This document shows positions 1 to 9,176 of a stretch of 64,000 nt of DNA, piece by piece; positions within the stretch are counted from its first letter, which is position 1; every line of letters starts with the position of its first letter. Position numbers and translations under genes: made by a program. Where the stretch lies: assembly GCA_009783565.1 (NCBI GenBank), contig WRDF01000003.1:140768-204767 (forward strand), in the 5' to 3' direction. Source of the DNA: Rikenellaceae bacterium. GTDB lineage: Bacteria > Bacteroidota > Bacteroidia > Bacteroidales > Rikenellaceae. Below the pieces are notes generated by a model that did no database searches, was not told the origin of the DNA, and saw only the letters and a list, made by a program, of their open reading frames with translations.

Positions 1-10
1 CGAAAATTTT

Positions 11-481
11 TCACATATAATTTTTCAGGTCGATATTCTTCGGCATCAGCTCCGTGGGGTCGTGACCGAAGTCGAGCAATTCACGGATCGTACTTGACGA
101 CACCGCCACATATTCGGGTGGTGTGAACAGCAACACGGTCGTAATTTCAGGAAACAGCCGCTGGTTCACGAGCATAATGCCGCGCTCGTACTCGTAATCG
201 ACCGTGTTGCGCATTCCGCGCAGCAGGAACGACAGTCCCAGACTACGGCAGAAATCTCCCGTAAGGCCATGATAAGGCATCGCCATCACGCGCTGCTCAC
301 CTGCGTAAATGTCGTTTATCAGCCTCACGCGGTTTTCGACGGTGAGCAGCCCGCGTTTATCGGTGTTTGCCCCAACACCGACTATTACCCGGTCGAAAAG
401 CCTGAGTCCCTGATCTACAATGGCCTTATGCCCCATCGTAAAAGGGTCGAATGAGCCGGGGAAAAGTGCGTCTCTATTCAT
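11..481 (-). CDS. coaD: Phosphopantetheine adenylyltransferase (CoaD)
   Basis: CoaD transfers AMP from ATP to 4'-phosphopantetheine to make dephospho-CoA, the penultimate step of cytosolic CoA synthesis. The 156-residue length is normal for the family. The nucleotidyltransferase signature lies at the N-terminus: FPGSFDPFTMGHK (residues 7-19) includes the catalytic TxGH-type motif, and the ISSS-like segment VAVSSSTIREL lies near residue 127. A conserved LRGMRN segment is also present at about residue 87. The gene reads leftwards and its stop is 10 nt from the window edge, so its downstream neighbour is not visible. The apbE-type gene lies 21 bp upstream on the same strand and is probably co-transcribed. 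The start is the first ATG with the family's usual N-terminus. Confidence 0.96.
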   Translation of the reverse strand: MNRDALFPGSFDPFTMGHKAIVDQGLRLFDRVIVGVGANTDKRGLLTVENRVRLINDIYAGEQRVMAMPYHGLTGDFCRSLGLSFLLRGMRNTVDYEYERGIMLVNQRLFPEITTVLLFTPPEYVAVSSSTIRELLDFGHDPTELMPKNIDLKNYM

Positions 482-502
482 CTCTTAATTCAGAATTCAA
501 AA

Positions 503-1513
503 TTATCTGACAATTCTGCTCTCAAATTCGGGCGAAGCATAAGTCGTTATCCCGCCGTGCGCGTCGATATATATAAGGTATCCCTCCACGTCGGGGTGCG
601 CGGCAAGAAGTTCGCGCGCGCGCTCCGCACCCACGGCCATCAGCATAGTAGCCCATGCGTCGGCCAGTGTGCATGTCGGAGCGATGACCGTTGCGGAAAG
701 CATATCGTTCGTGCGCGCCTCGCCGGTCGTGCCGCTGACGGTGTGTACTACCTGCTCGCCGTCGGGGTCGATGTAAAATTTGCGGTAATTGCCAGATGTG
801 GCGAGCGCACCCGTGCCGAGTCGTATAATCGCCTGATGATCAGCACCTGACAAGCCGCCTTCGACAGGTCGGTCGATCCCCACCGTCCATTCCCGCCCAC
901 GCGCGTTCAGCCCTTTGCTGACTATCTCACCACCCACTTCCAGCATATAATCGGTCGCGCCGTGCGCCTCCATGAGTTGCGCCAACAAGTCAACGGCATA
1001 GCCCTTAGCTATCGAGTTGAGATCGATTTGCGTACGCAGGTCTTTTTTGATAAGCCGTCCGTCTTCGATCGCAATTTTCTCATAACCAACGAATTGCATC
1101 AGCGAATCGAGCCTCTCTGGCCGCCCCGTCGGCACTCCGGCGTTAAACCCCCAAGCATCGATAACCGGCTTCAAAGTCACGTCATACTCGCCGCCGCATA
1201 ACTCGCTGACATTCGCCGCCACTCTGATACAATACGAGATATGTTCGTCCACCTCACGGGTCTCGTTGCGATTCAGTCGGCTAAGCAGCGACTCTGGGTC
1301 ATAGACCGACATCGACGAGGTGACGGCCGCGAACAGCGAATCGACAGCACGGCGTAAACCACTGGTATCCTGCAAGTTCACGGTGATATTATACACCGTT
1401 CCGAACGCGAATCCGGTTTCGAGCCGCACGTAATTACCCGCGTCCTGCTGCCGTCCGCCGCATGAACATAACAGCACGACAGCCGCAATCGCAAATGCCT
1501 TAAAAATATTCAT
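503..1513 (-). CDS. apbE: FAD:protein FMN transferase (ApbE family) lipoprotein
   Basis: ApbE proteins attach FMN from FAD to a threonine or serine of Rnf/Nqr subunits and related flavoproteins outside the cytoplasmic membrane. The 336-residue product starts with a lipoprotein signal (IAAVVLLCSCGG, cysteine near residue 18), which fits a periplasmic lipoprotein as in other Bacteroidota ApbE. Family hallmarks include the segment around LKPVIDAWGFN (about residue 115), DLNSIAKGYAVD (about 165) and GTGALATSGNY (about 233), with the metal-binding DMLSATVIAPT segment near residue 270. A palindromic repeat separates it from the acyl-CoA dehydrogenase gene upstream. No Rnf or Nqr genes are in view, so its target is not identifiable here. 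Confidence 0.92.
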   Translation of the reverse strand: MNIFKAFAIAAVVLLCSCGGRQQDAGNYVRLETGFAFGTVYNITVNLQDTSGLRRAVDSLFAAVTSSMSVYDPESLLSRLNRNETREVDEHISYCIRVAANVSELCGGEYDVTLKPVIDAWGFNAGVPTGRPERLDSLMQFVGYEKIAIEDGRLIKKDLRTQIDLNSIAKGYAVDLLAQLMEAHGATDYMLEVGGEIVSKGLNARGREWTVGIDRPVEGGLSGADHQAIIRLGTGALATSGNYRKFYIDPDGEQVVHTVSGTTGEARTNDMLSATVIAPTCTLADAWATMLMAVGAERARELLAAHPDVEGYLIYIDAHGGITTYASPEFESRIVR

Positions 1514-1522
1514 ATATCATAT

Positions 1523-1630
1523 TGTCATTCTGAACGCCTGAAAGGCGGAGGAATCTATCGCTCGTCTCCCTTTTAGCCTATAAACTAACGATAGATTCCT
1601 CGTCGCGCTACGCACTCGCTCGGAATGACA
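1523..1630. repeat. Palindromic intergenic repeat, family B, copy 1
   Basis: A 108-bp element bounded by tgtcattctgaac on the left and its near-complement gctcggaatgaca on the right. Internal arms (ggaatctatcg / cgatagattcc) are also inverted, so the whole unit can fold as a long hairpin. A second copy with the same end and internal arms lies at 56992-57092. It fills the spacer between the apbE-type gene and the acyl-CoA dehydrogenase gene. It codes for nothing visible. Confidence 0.8.
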
Positions 1631-1648
1631 GTTTTATTAAGTGTCTAT

Positions 1649-3379
1649 CTACAAATCTTCCACCCGCTCGTCGAGCACCTTTTTGAACGGGTCGATGCCG
1701 CAGCACGCGTTATCGATATATGCCGCCGCTTCGCTGTTCTTGCCGTAGCCGAACTTCGCGAACACCGTCGCCGAGTTGCGGTAATCGTCACACACCGTCG
1801 CCTGTTGCAGCAGCAGGTGCGACATGATGATATACCCTGCCATTTCGACCATACGCCGCGCGTGGAAGTCGATCCACTCGCCGTCTTCCGTGCTCACGAC
1901 CTTTTCGACACACCGCTCATACTCCTCGCGCATCGCCACCAGTTGCTTGAACACGTCGCCCATGTCGGCCGGATAGCGCGCCTCGCTCTCGTACTCCTTC
2001 ATCTTCGCGAGATATGTTCCCGTCGTCACGTGACGGATCGCCGCCACGACCTGTAATTGCGACGTGCCTTCGTAGATATTCATGATGCGCGCGTCGCGGT
2101 AGAGCCGCTCAACCGGATAGTCTTTCATGTAACCCGACCCGCCGAGAATCTGAATCGCATCGTAGGCCATCTGGTTGCAGTATTCGCTCAGGAAAAATTT
2201 CTGCAACGGCGTGAAAGCATCGGCCAACCGCGTATATTCTTTCATCTCCGTGCGCTCTTCGGGTTCGAGCTTGCGGTCGCGACCCAGATAGCCGTAATCC
2301 TTGTAGATACTCACGAAACGCGTAGTTTCATACAGCAGCGCGCGCGAGGCATGGAGCTTCGCTTTCATATTGCTCAGAATCTCGAAGACCGCCGGGAATT
2401 CGATGATCGCCTTGCCGAACTGACGGCGTTCGTGGGCATATTTCAGCGCCTCGCGATAGGCCGCCTCCGAAAGGCCCGCGCTCTGCGCACCGATACCCAG
2501 ACGCGCCGCGTTCATCAGCGACATCACATATTTGATAAGCCCCAGCTTGCGCTCGCCGACCAGCTCGGCCGGAGCATCGGTGAAGACCAGTTCGCATGTC
2601 GGCGACCCCTTGATACCCAGCTTGTTCTCTATGCGGCGCACCTTCGTGGCCAGGTGTTTTTTGTCATAAACAAACATCGACAGTCCGCGCGCATCCCGCG
2701 TACCCTCTTCCGAGCGCGCCAAAACGAGCGAAATCTCCGCATCGCCGTTGGTAATGAAACGTTTCACGCCGTTCAACAGCCACGTTCCGCGCGCCTCGTC
2801 CCAATGCGCTTTAAGCATAACCGCCTGCAAATCAGAGCCTGCGTCGGGTTCTGTCAGGTCCATCGCACAGGTTTCACCGGCCGCAACGCGCGGCAGATAT
2901 TCGTCTTTCAGCTCGTCCGACGCGAACTCGTTCAGTGTCTCGGCGCAGTCCTGCAAACCCCAGATATTTTCAAAACCCGCATCGGCGCGCGCGATCATCT
3001 CGTTGGTCATCACAAAGAGCGTGAGCGGCATGTTAAGCCCGCCGTAACGGCGCGGCAGGGTCAATCCCGCCAGGCCCGCCGCAACGATAGCGTCGAGGTT
3101 CTTCTGCGTCCCTTCGGCGTAAACAACCCTGTCGTTCACCACCGACGGCCCGTATTTATCGACATCTTCGGCATTCGGCGCAATAACCTCGCCGCACACC
3201 TCGCCGCAAATCTCCAATATGCGGCGATAGCTGTCCATCGCATCCTCGAAATCGACCGGCGCGTAATCGAACTCGGCCCTGTCCTTGAATCCCTTCTCTT
3301 TCAGCTCCACGATTTTGCGCATCAGCGGATGTTCGAGGTGGAACTGCAAATCCTTATTGTCCAGATAAAAGTTAGCCAT
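1649..3379 (-). CDS. Acyl-CoA dehydrogenase
   Basis: Flavoprotein that oxidises an acyl-CoA to the 2-enoyl-CoA and passes electrons to ETF. The 576-residue chain has the acyl-CoA dehydrogenase order: N-terminal helical domain, middle beta domain with AMDLTEPDAGSD (about residue 170) and ITNGD (about 209), then the C-terminal helical domain with RRQFGKAI (about residue 318), QILGGSGYMKDYPVERLYRDARI (about 410) and the catalytic-glutamate segment IYEGTSQLQ (about 438). The roughly 130-residue C-terminal extension makes it longer than classic 380-residue members, like other long bacterial forms. etfA follows 5 bp downstream and then etfB, so the enzyme sits beside its own electron acceptor. Chain-length preference cannot be told from sequence. 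Confidence 0.94.
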   Translation of the reverse strand: MANFYLDNKDLQFHLEHPLMRKIVELKEKGFKDRAEFDYAPVDFEDAMDSYRRILEICGEVCGEVIAPNAEDVDKYGPSVVNDRVVYAEGTQKNLDAIVAAGLAGLTLPRRYGGLNMPLTLFVMTNEMIARADAGFENIWGLQDCAETLNEFASDELKDEYLPRVAAGETCAMDLTEPDAGSDLQAVMLKAHWDEARGTWLLNGVKRFITNGDAEISLVLARSEEGTRDARGLSMFVYDKKHLATKVRRIENKLGIKGSPTCELVFTDAPAELVGERKLGLIKYVMSLMNAARLGIGAQSAGLSEAAYREALKYAHERRQFGKAIIEFPAVFEILSNMKAKLHASRALLYETTRFVSIYKDYGYLGRDRKLEPEERTEMKEYTRLADAFTPLQKFFLSEYCNQMAYDAIQILGGSGYMKDYPVERLYRDARIMNIYEGTSQLQVVAAIRHVTTGTYLAKMKEYESEARYPADMGDVFKQLVAMREEYERCVEKVVSTEDGEWIDFHARRMVEMAGYIIMSHLLLQQATVCDDYRNSATVFAKFGYGKNSEAAAYIDNACCGIDPFKKVLDERVEDL

Positions 3380-3384
3380 GTCGT

Positions 3385-4404
3385 TTACTTCGAGTTTTGT
3401 TTGTAATACTTGATCATCTTCGGCAGAACGTCGGCGACGCTGCCCGTAATTGCGTAGTCTGCGATTTTATTGATAGGCGCTTCGGGGTCGGTGTTGATCG
3501 AGATGATCATCGACGACTCGTCCATGCCTGCCGTGTGCTGGATTTGCCCCGATATTCCGCACGCAATATATAGCTTCGGGCGCACCGTAGTTCCGGTCTG
3601 CCCTACTTGGCGCGCCGGATCGGCAAACCCTGAGTCCACCGCCGCGCGCGATGCGCCGACCTCTGCGCCTAAGGTTTCCGCCAACTCGAACAACAATCTG
3701 AAGTTCTCGCGCGAACCCACGCCGTAACCGCCGGCAACAACAATCGATGCGCCTTTGATATTGATTTTCCGCTCCTCGATATGGCGCTCTATTATCTTGA
3801 CCACCAAATCGGTATCCTTCATCCACTTGCGCGGATCGATGGTTTTCAGTTCGCCCTTAGCCGGAGTTTTCGCCTCTTCCTTGCGCATCACGCCCTCGCG
3901 CACCGTAGCCATCTGCGGCCGCTGGTCGGGGTTGATGATAGTGGCAATGATATTCCCGCCGAATGCCGGCCGGATCTGATACAGCAGCCCCTTGTACTCC
4001 TTGCCCGATTTGTTGTCGGTATGGTCGCCGATAACGAGGCTCGTGCAGTCGGCCGTGAGGCCGCTGTACAGGGCCGACGACACACGCGGTCCCAAATCGC
4101 GCCCTATGGGCGTCGCACCCATCAGCACAATCTGCGGTTTCTCCTGCTCGAACAGACCGCACAGTATCGCCGAATGAGGCAGCGTGCGGTAAGGCGACAG
4201 TTCCTTGTCGTCCGCTACCCACACCGCATCAGCGCCGTATTTGGCCAATTCCTTTTCTATTCCTTTGAGACCGTGTCCCAAGACCACCGCCTCCAAACGG
4301 CAACCGAGCGTGTCGGCAAGCTCGCGTCCTTTCGTAAGGAGTTCGAGGCTTACGTCGGCCACGCGGCCGTTCTCATGTTCACAATATACGAAAATGTTAT
4401 TCAT
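3385..4404 (-). CDS. etfA: Electron transfer flavoprotein alpha subunit
   Basis: Large subunit of the ETF heterodimer that takes electrons from acyl-CoA dehydrogenases. The 339-residue protein has the variable N-terminal ETF domain and the conserved C-terminal FAD-binding domain, seen as VVAGGYGVGSRENF (about residue 222), GASRAAVDSGF (about 253), GQTGTTVRPKLYIACGISGQIQH (about 270) and IISINTDPEAPINKIADYAI (about 299). It is preceded by etfB across a spacer holding a palindromic repeat (4436-4519) and followed 5 bp later by the acyl-CoA dehydrogenase gene. The three genes probably form one functional unit for acyl-CoA oxidation or reduction. Whether this ETF is of the bifurcating type cannot be decided by eye. 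Confidence 0.95.
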   Translation of the reverse strand: MNNIFVYCEHENGRVADVSLELLTKGRELADTLGCRLEAVVLGHGLKGIEKELAKYGADAVWVADDKELSPYRTLPHSAILCGLFEQEKPQIVLMGATPIGRDLGPRVSSALYSGLTADCTSLVIGDHTDNKSGKEYKGLLYQIRPAFGGNIIATIINPDQRPQMATVREGVMRKEEAKTPAKGELKTIDPRKWMKDTDLVVKIIERHIEERKINIKGASIVVAGGYGVGSRENFRLLFELAETLGAEVGASRAAVDSGFADPARQVGQTGTTVRPKLYIACGISGQIQHTAGMDESSMIISINTDPEAPINKIADYAITGSVADVLPKMIKYYKQNSK

Positions 4405-4435
4405 AGTTCTTCTGTTTTTTGCTTTTCTGTCATGT

Positions 4436-4519
4436 CGTCATTGCGAGGGGCGTAAGACCCGAAGCAATCCGGATTAAGAAGCCACCGGATTGCTTCGCCT
4501 TTTCAGGCTCGCAATGACG
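4436..4519. repeat. Palindromic intergenic repeat, family A, copy 1
   Basis: An 84-bp inverted repeat that begins cgtcattgcgag and ends ctcgcaatgacg, with inner arms gaagcaatccgg / ccggattgcttcg. The same design recurs at 32813, 35720, 37250 and 38761. It lies between etfB and etfA on their transcript, where it could fold as a stable RNA hairpin. REP-like in organisation; no coding capacity. Confidence 0.85.
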
Positions 4520-4526
4520 GCGCGTG

Positions 4527-5402
4527 TTACCCGAGCGTATGACTTGCAATCAGTTCTTTCATCAGTTCATTGATGTCGCCGTCGGCCGACGTGAGTTTCT
4601 TCGCCTCCTTAGACGCGAACACCACGTTCTCGATAGTTTTAACCTTCGTCGGCGAACCGCTGAGTCCCAGCTGCACCTCGTCGGCCTCGATGTCCGTCAC
4701 GCCCCACTCCACTATATTAAGATACGGGCGGTCGCCGTGCAGAGTGCCGAGATAATCCATGTCGGCCTCTTGCAGCTCGGTCGCCGTGCGCGCGTATTTA
4801 TATTTCATCACCCGCTTGGCGTGCTGCGGGCGGCAGTCGGGCGCAGAGCCGTTCACCGTAACCACTACGGGCATCGGCGCCGTGACAGTCTCCACGCCAT
4901 TGTCCAACCTGCGCTTGACCTTGATTTCCTTCTCGTCGAGCGAAAGAATTTGCTCGGCATAAGTCACCTGCGGCCAACCCAATTTTTCGGCTACCTGAGG
5001 CCCCACCTGAGCCGTATCGCCGTCGATAGCCTGACGACCTGCAATAATAATGTCGGGCTGGATGTTCACCAGCGCTCGCGAAAGCGCGTATGACGTTGCC
5101 AGCGTGTCGGCCCCCGCGAACTTGCGGTCAGTCAGGAGCACCCCGCCGTCCGCCCCGCGAAACATCGCATCGCGGATGATGTCGGCGGCCCGGGGCGGCC
5201 CCATCGTAAGTATCTGTACCGTCGAACCGGCAAACTTGTCTTTAAGTTCGAGAGCCTGCTCCAAAGCGTTCAGGTCTTCGGGGTTGAATATCGCGGGCAG
5301 AGCGGCGCGGTTCACCGTTCCGTCGGCTTTCATCGCGTCCTTTCCCACGTTGCGCGTGTCGGGCACTTGCTTGGCCAGCACGACTATTTTCAATGCTTTC
5401 AT
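4527..5402 (-). CDS. etfB: Electron transfer flavoprotein beta subunit
   Basis: Small subunit of ETF, which binds AMP and contacts the dehydrogenase partner. The 291-residue protein opens with KIVVLAKQVPDT, as expected, and has LNALEQALELKD (about residue 44), LTDRKFAGADTLATSYAL (about 90), IIIAGRQAIDGDTAQVGPQVAEKLGWP (about 117) and the recognition-loop region near residue 190. The usual length is about 255-290 residues. It is the first gene of the etfB-etfA-acyl-CoA dehydrogenase run and lies 33 bp downstream of glyA on the same strand. Confidence 0.95.
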   Translation of the reverse strand: MKALKIVVLAKQVPDTRNVGKDAMKADGTVNRAALPAIFNPEDLNALEQALELKDKFAGSTVQILTMGPPRAADIIRDAMFRGADGGVLLTDRKFAGADTLATSYALSRALVNIQPDIIIAGRQAIDGDTAQVGPQVAEKLGWPQVTYAEQILSLDEKEIKVKRRLDNGVETVTAPMPVVVTVNGSAPDCRPQHAKRVMKYKYARTATELQEADMDYLGTLHGDRPYLNIVEWGVTDIEADEVQLGLSGSPTKVKTIENVVFASKEAKKLTSADGDINELMKELIASHTLG

Positions 5403-5435
5403 TCTTATTCTTAATTTTTTCGGATTAAGGGGTTT

Positions 5436-6716
5436 CTACCACGCGAAGAGCGGTCTATGCGACATCATCGCCTCTACTTCATGCGCAACCTCAGCTTTCA
5501 CCGCCGTATCGTCGGGATTCGAGAGCACGCGGTCGATAAGTTCGACTATCGGCTTCATGTCGGCCTCTTTCAGCCCGCGCGTGGTGATAGCCGCCGTACC
5601 AATGCGGATGCCTGAGGTCTGGAACGGCGAACGACTGTCGAACGGCACCATATTTTTATTCACCGTGATCTCGGCATCGCCCAGCACATTTTCCGCTTTT
5701 TTGCCCGTCAGCTCAGGGAATTTCGGACGAAGGTCTATGAGCATCAGGTGATTCTCCGTGCCGCCCGAAGCAATACGATAACCTTTGGCGACAAATTCGG
5801 CAGCCATCACAGCGGCATTCTTGCGCACCTGCTGCTGATATTCCTTATACGCCGGTTCGAGCGCCTCGCCGAACGCGACCGCCTTAGCGGCAATGACATG
5901 CTCCAAAGGCCCGCCCTGCACGCCCGGGAAAACGGCCGAGTTCAGCAACGCCGACATTTTCTTAACCTCGCCCTTTGGCGTCGTGTATCCCCAAGGGTTG
6001 TCGAAATCGCGCCCCATTACTATAATACCGCCACGAGGCCCGCGCAACGTCTTGTGCGTCGTCGATGTCACGATATGCGCGTGTTTCACGGGGTTGTCCA
6101 GCAGTCCCGCTGCAATAAGCCCCGCCGTGTGCGCCATATCGACCATGAAGATCGCACCGACGCTGTCGGCTATACGGCGCATCCGCGCATAGTCCCACTC
6201 GCGGCTGTACGCACTCGCGCCGCCGATTATCATGCGCGGCCTATGCTCGGCAGCCAGACGTTCCATCTCGTCGTAGTCCACGCGCCCCGTCTGCTCATCG
6301 ACACGATATGCAACCGCATTGTAGAGAATACCCGAAGAGTTCACAGGCGAGCCGTGCGACAAATGCCCGCCATGCGACAGGTCGAGTCCCAAAAAGGTAT
6401 CGCCGGGTCTCATACACGCCAGAAAAACCGCCATGTTGGCCTGCGCGCCCGAATGCGGCTGCACGTTGGCATACTCCGCATCATAGAGCTTGCAGAGGCG
6501 GTCTATGGCCAGTTGCTCCACTTTGTCCACCACCGCACAACCGCCGTAGTAGCGCGCCCCCGGGTAACCCTCGGCATACTTGTTCGTCAGGATCGACCCC
6601 TGGGCTTCCATCACCTGATCGCTCACGAAATTCTCCGATGCGATGAGTTCCAACCCACGCGTCTGACGACTGCGCTCTTCGCCGATAAGTTCAAAAATCG
6701 TTGTGTCTCGTTTCAT
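5436..6716 (-). CDS. glyA: Serine hydroxymethyltransferase
   Basis: PLP enzyme that interconverts serine and glycine while loading one-carbon units on tetrahydrofolate in the cytoplasm. The 426-residue length is standard. Motifs are the N-terminal [25 protein letters not shown] (residues about 47-61), [13 protein letters not shown] (about 86), [12 protein letters not shown] (about 193) and the PLP-lysine segment [14 protein letters not shown] (about residue 222). A TAnnTTTG box (6758-6765, reverse strand) lies 42 bp upstream of the ATG. The gene is divergent from the metallo-hydrolase at 6864. Confidence 0.97.
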   Translation of the reverse strand: MKRDTTIFELIGEERSRQTRGLELIASENFVSDQVMEAQGSILTNKYAEGYPGARYYGGCAVVDKVEQLAIDRLCKLYDAEYANVQPHSGAQANMAVFLACMRPGDTFLGLDLSHGGHLSHGSPVNSSGILYNAVAYRVDEQTGRVDYDEMERLAAEHRPRMIIGGASAYSREWDYARMRRIADSVGAIFMVDMAHTAGLIAAGLLDNPVKHAHIVTSTTHKTLRGPRGGIIVMGRDFDNPWGYTTPKGEVKKMSALLNSAVFPGVQGGPLEHVIAAKAVAFGEALEPAYKEYQQQVRKNAAVMAAEFVAKGYRIASGGTENHLMLIDLRPKFPELTGKKAENVLGDAEITVNKNMVPFDSRSPFQTSGIRIGTAAITTRGLKEADMKPIVELIDRVLSNPDDTAVKAEVAHEVEAMMSHRPLFAW

Positions 6717-6757
6717 ATTTTAAGTTTGATAATTTCCGCGCATTATCTTTTGTTAAA

Positions 6758-6765
6758 CAAAGTTA
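6758..6765 (-). promoter_or_regulatory. glyA -7 box (TAACTTTG)
   Basis: On the reverse strand these eight bases read TAACTTTG, a perfect match to the Bacteroidetes housekeeping sigma -7 consensus TAnnTTTG. They lie 42 bp upstream of the glyA start codon. The -33 element is not clear. Confidence 0.6.
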
Positions 6766-6845
6766 TTATTGCGAGCGCCATAAGACACTTTTTCGCCCAA
6801 AAAGTCAAAGGTATGGTTTTTCTTTTTTTCGACAAAATTTGTTCG

Positions 6846-6853
6846 TACTTTTG
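6846..6853 (+). promoter_or_regulatory. Metallo-hydrolase -7 box (TACTTTTG)
   Basis: Forward-strand TACTTTTG matches TAnnTTTG and ends 10 bp before the ATG at 6864. This implies a very short 5' leader for the gene. Confidence 0.55.
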
Positions 6854-6863
6854 CTTCCTGACA

Positions 6864-7631
6864 ATGACCACTCTGACCTTTCTCGGAACAGGCACATCAC
6901 AAGGCGTGCCTATCGTAACGTGCGATTGTGCGGTGTGCCGTTCGGCCGACCCGCGCGACCGGCGACTGCGTACATCGGCAATGATCGAGCGCGGCTCTAC
7001 GCGCGTGATTATCGACGCGGGGCCGGATTTCCGCCAGCAAATGCTGCGCGAAGAAGTGCGCCGCATCGACGGTATTGTGCTCACGCACGAGCATAAAGAC
7101 CACATTGCCGGTCTCGACGACGTGCGCGCGTACAACTATACGGCGCGTGCGCCGATGGACGTTTACGCGACCGAGCGCGTGCAACATGTGGTGTGTAAAG
7201 ACTTCGACTACGCCTTTGCCGAAGGACGGCCGAAAGGTGTGCCAGAGATGAATCTCGTAACTATCAGCAGCGATAAGCCATTCAGGGTCAGAGACATAGA
7301 GTTTATTCCGATCGTAGGGCAACACGGGCGGCTGCCGGTTCTGGGTTTCCGCATGGACGGCATCGCCTATCTTACGGATTTTAACCGAATCGAGGCTGCG
7401 GAAATTGAAAAACTGCGTGGAGTGGAAGTGCTGATAATCAATGCATTATGTCGCGAACCACACACTTCGCATTTCTCTTTGGACGAGGCGTTGCGCGTGC
7501 GCGAACTGGTGTGCCCCGAACGCACATACATTACACATCTCTCGCATCGTATCGGCCCTTACGCCGAAATCACGAGCGAACTGCCGGCGGGGTGCTTTTT
7601 CGCATACGACGGGCTGCGGGTAGAGGCGTAA
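6864..7631 (+). CDS. MBL-fold metallo-hydrolase (PhnP/RNase Z-like)
   Basis: A 255-residue cytosolic metallo-beta-lactamase-fold hydrolase. It starts TLTFLGTGTSQGVP, followed by the C-D-C-A-V-C cysteine cluster typical of PhnP-like and Bacteroidota MBL proteins. The metal-binding signature THEHKDHIAGLDD lies near residue 74, and further ligands are in GQHGRLPVLGF (about 152) and THLSHRIGP (about 227). The start is placed at the ATG 10 bp after a TAnnTTTG box. Open reading further upstream is not family-like. The SDR gene follows after 17 bp. Substrate unknown; cyclic phosphodiesters are known for PhnP. Confidence 0.9.
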   Translation: MTTLTFLGTGTSQGVPIVTCDCAVCRSADPRDRRLRTSAMIERGSTRVIIDAGPDFRQQMLREEVRRIDGIVLTHEHKDHIAGLDDVRAYNYTARAPMDVYATERVQHVVCKDFDYAFAEGRPKGVPEMNLVTISSDKPFRVRDIEFIPIVGQHGRLPVLGFRMDGIAYLTDFNRIEAAEIEKLRGVEVLIINALCREPHTSHFSLDEALRVRELVCPERTYITHLSHRIGPYAEITSELPAGCFFAYDGLRVEA

Positions 7632-7648
7632 TAACAAATGTAAATGCT

Positions 7649-8467
7649 ATGAATTTCAAGGGTAAAACAGTTGTGATAACCGGCGCGTCGTCGGGCATAG
7701 GAATGGCACTCGCACTCGAATTCGGCAAGCGTGGCGCGAACGTCGTCATAGGTGCACGCAACATCGGCAAACTCAAAGAGTTAGCCACCAAGATCGAAAG
7801 TAAAGGTTCACGTGTGGCATGGTGTGAGACCGATGTTGCGCGTGAAGACGATTGCCGACGACTGATCAAAACGGCGGTCGGAACATTCGGCGGAATAGAC
7901 ATACTCATATGCAATGCCGGCATCTCAATGAGAGCTTTATATGATACCGTTGATATCGCTGTATTACAGCGACTTATGGATGTAAATTTCTGGGGGACGG
8001 TTTATTGCACGAAGTACGCGCTGCCGTACATTCAACATTCGCGCGGATCGATCGTCGGCGTATCGTCGGTGGCCGGAATTCACGGCCTGCCGGGACGCAC
8101 GGGTTACTCCGCATCGAAATACGCGATGACGGGGTTGCTCGAAACACTGCGCATCGAAAACCTGCGGCGCGGCCTGCATGTTATGATAGCCTGTCCGGGA
8201 TTCACCGCATCAAATGTGCGCTTTGCCGCGCTCACGGCCGACGGCTCGCCGCAGGGCGAAACCCCGCGCGCGGAAGACAAAATGATGACCGCCGAAGAGG
8301 CCGCACACCGCATTATAAAAGGTATCGCGCGGCGTAAACGTTCCGTAACGATGGACTTTCAGGGCCGAGCGACGCGTCTGATAAAAAAGTTCGCCCCCGC
8401 CCTACTCGACCGCATGTTCTATAACCACATGGCCAAAGAACCGGATTCGCCGTTAGGCTCGCAGTAA
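7649..8467 (+). CDS. SDR-family oxidoreductase
   Basis: A 272-residue short-chain dehydrogenase/reductase. The cofactor motif VVITGASSGIGMALA is at residues 8-22 (TGxxxGIG), an NAG motif falls in LICNAGIS (about residue 88), and the catalytic serine and YxxxK occur as VSSVAGIHG and YSASKYAM (about residues 138-160). The start ATG is 17 bp after the preceding stop, and the protein begins MNFKGKTVVI as expected. The C-terminus has a segment (VTMDFQGRATRLIKKFAPALLDRM) common in membrane-associated SDRs of the DHRS7 type. Substrate not identifiable. Confidence 0.9.
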   Translation: MNFKGKTVVITGASSGIGMALALEFGKRGANVVIGARNIGKLKELATKIESKGSRVAWCETDVAREDDCRRLIKTAVGTFGGIDILICNAGISMRALYDTVDIAVLQRLMDVNFWGTVYCTKYALPYIQHSRGSIVGVSSVAGIHGLPGRTGYSASKYAMTGLLETLRIENLRRGLHVMIACPGFTASNVRFAALTADGSPQGETPRAEDKMMTAEEAAHRIIKGIARRKRSVTMDFQGRATRLIKKFAPALLDRMFYNHMAKEPDSPLGSQ

Positions 8468-8501
8468 CACGCGGCTTATGCAGAGAAGAGACTCAACTGC
8501 G

Positions 8502-9176
8502 CTAAACCTTCGTCGCCGCCTCGCGCTTGGCTTCCATCAGGATAGTGAAAGCGTTCTGAATATCCTTGTCGCTCACCACCAGCGTGAACTCGTTCGTCGT
8601 GCTGATGACCTCCAAAACATTGATGTTATCCCACGCCAACTCTTTGAAAATATAGTAATAAACGCCCGGACAGTTGGTGTTTTCAAGTGGCAGCTTTATA
8701 GTGATCGACGACAGGTCGCTCCCCTGTGCAATGCAATGTTCGCCGATGAAAATATCGGCCACCAACGGGCTTATCGAGTTACTCACCACGAGCGTTGTTT
8801 CGTATATTCCCTGCGAAAAAGTACAGAAGATATCCTTCATCTCGTGTGCACGCTCTAACAACTCGGCCTGACGCTGATAGAGCGTTGCCGAGTTACGGAA
8901 CGTGTAATCACGCAGGTTCGACCGCACTATAATATCGCCGATGTTACGCACCACTTCGCGCGTGTTAATGTACGCAATGCGCTCCAAGCGAGGTACTAAC
9001 CTGTTGAGTGCCATAATTATAGCGCTGTCGTTCACATCCTTGCCCACCTTGCGTTCGATCTCAGGTTTGAGCTGCCGCGCCAACGCCGAAAGGTTTATCA
9101 GCCCCTCGACCAAAGCACTCTCTATGAACGGTTTATTTTTAACGACTTCCTCTACGGCATGTGGAATTGTCAGCAT
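8502..9176 (-). CDS. ACT-domain protein (aspartokinase-like regulatory region)
   Basis: A 224-residue protein conserved in Bacteroidota. The N-terminal half is helical (HAVEEVVKNKPFIESALVEGLINLSALARQ). The C-terminal half resembles paired ACT modules: ETTLVVSNSISPLVADIF, then ITIKLPLENTNCPGVYYYIFKELAWDNINVLEVISTTNEFTLVVSDKDIQNAF. The latter looks like the regulatory end of aspartate kinases, but no kinase domain is present. It may sense an amino acid. The start is set at the ATG of MLTIPHAVEEV (9176) because open reading beyond it is A/T-rich and not protein-like. It converges with the SDR gene. Confidence 0.75.
   Translation of the reverse strand: MLTIPHAVEEVVKNKPFIESALVEGLINLSALARQLKPEIERKVGKDVNDSAIIMALNRLVPRLERIAYINTREVVRNIGDIIVRSNLRDYTFRNSATLYQRQAELLERAHEMKDIFCTFSQGIYETTLVVSNSISPLVADIFIGEHCIAQGSDLSSITIKLPLENTNCPGVYYYIFKELAWDNINVLEVISTTNEFTLVVSDKDIQNAFTILMEAKREAATKV

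Noticed and set aside
2057..3406. A 449-codon forward open frame opposite the acyl-CoA dehydrogenase gene
   Set aside because: It is the complement of a strongly conserved gene; its translation is rich in His/Arg/Gln and has no family likeness. Long antisense frames are expected in G/C-rich codon usage.
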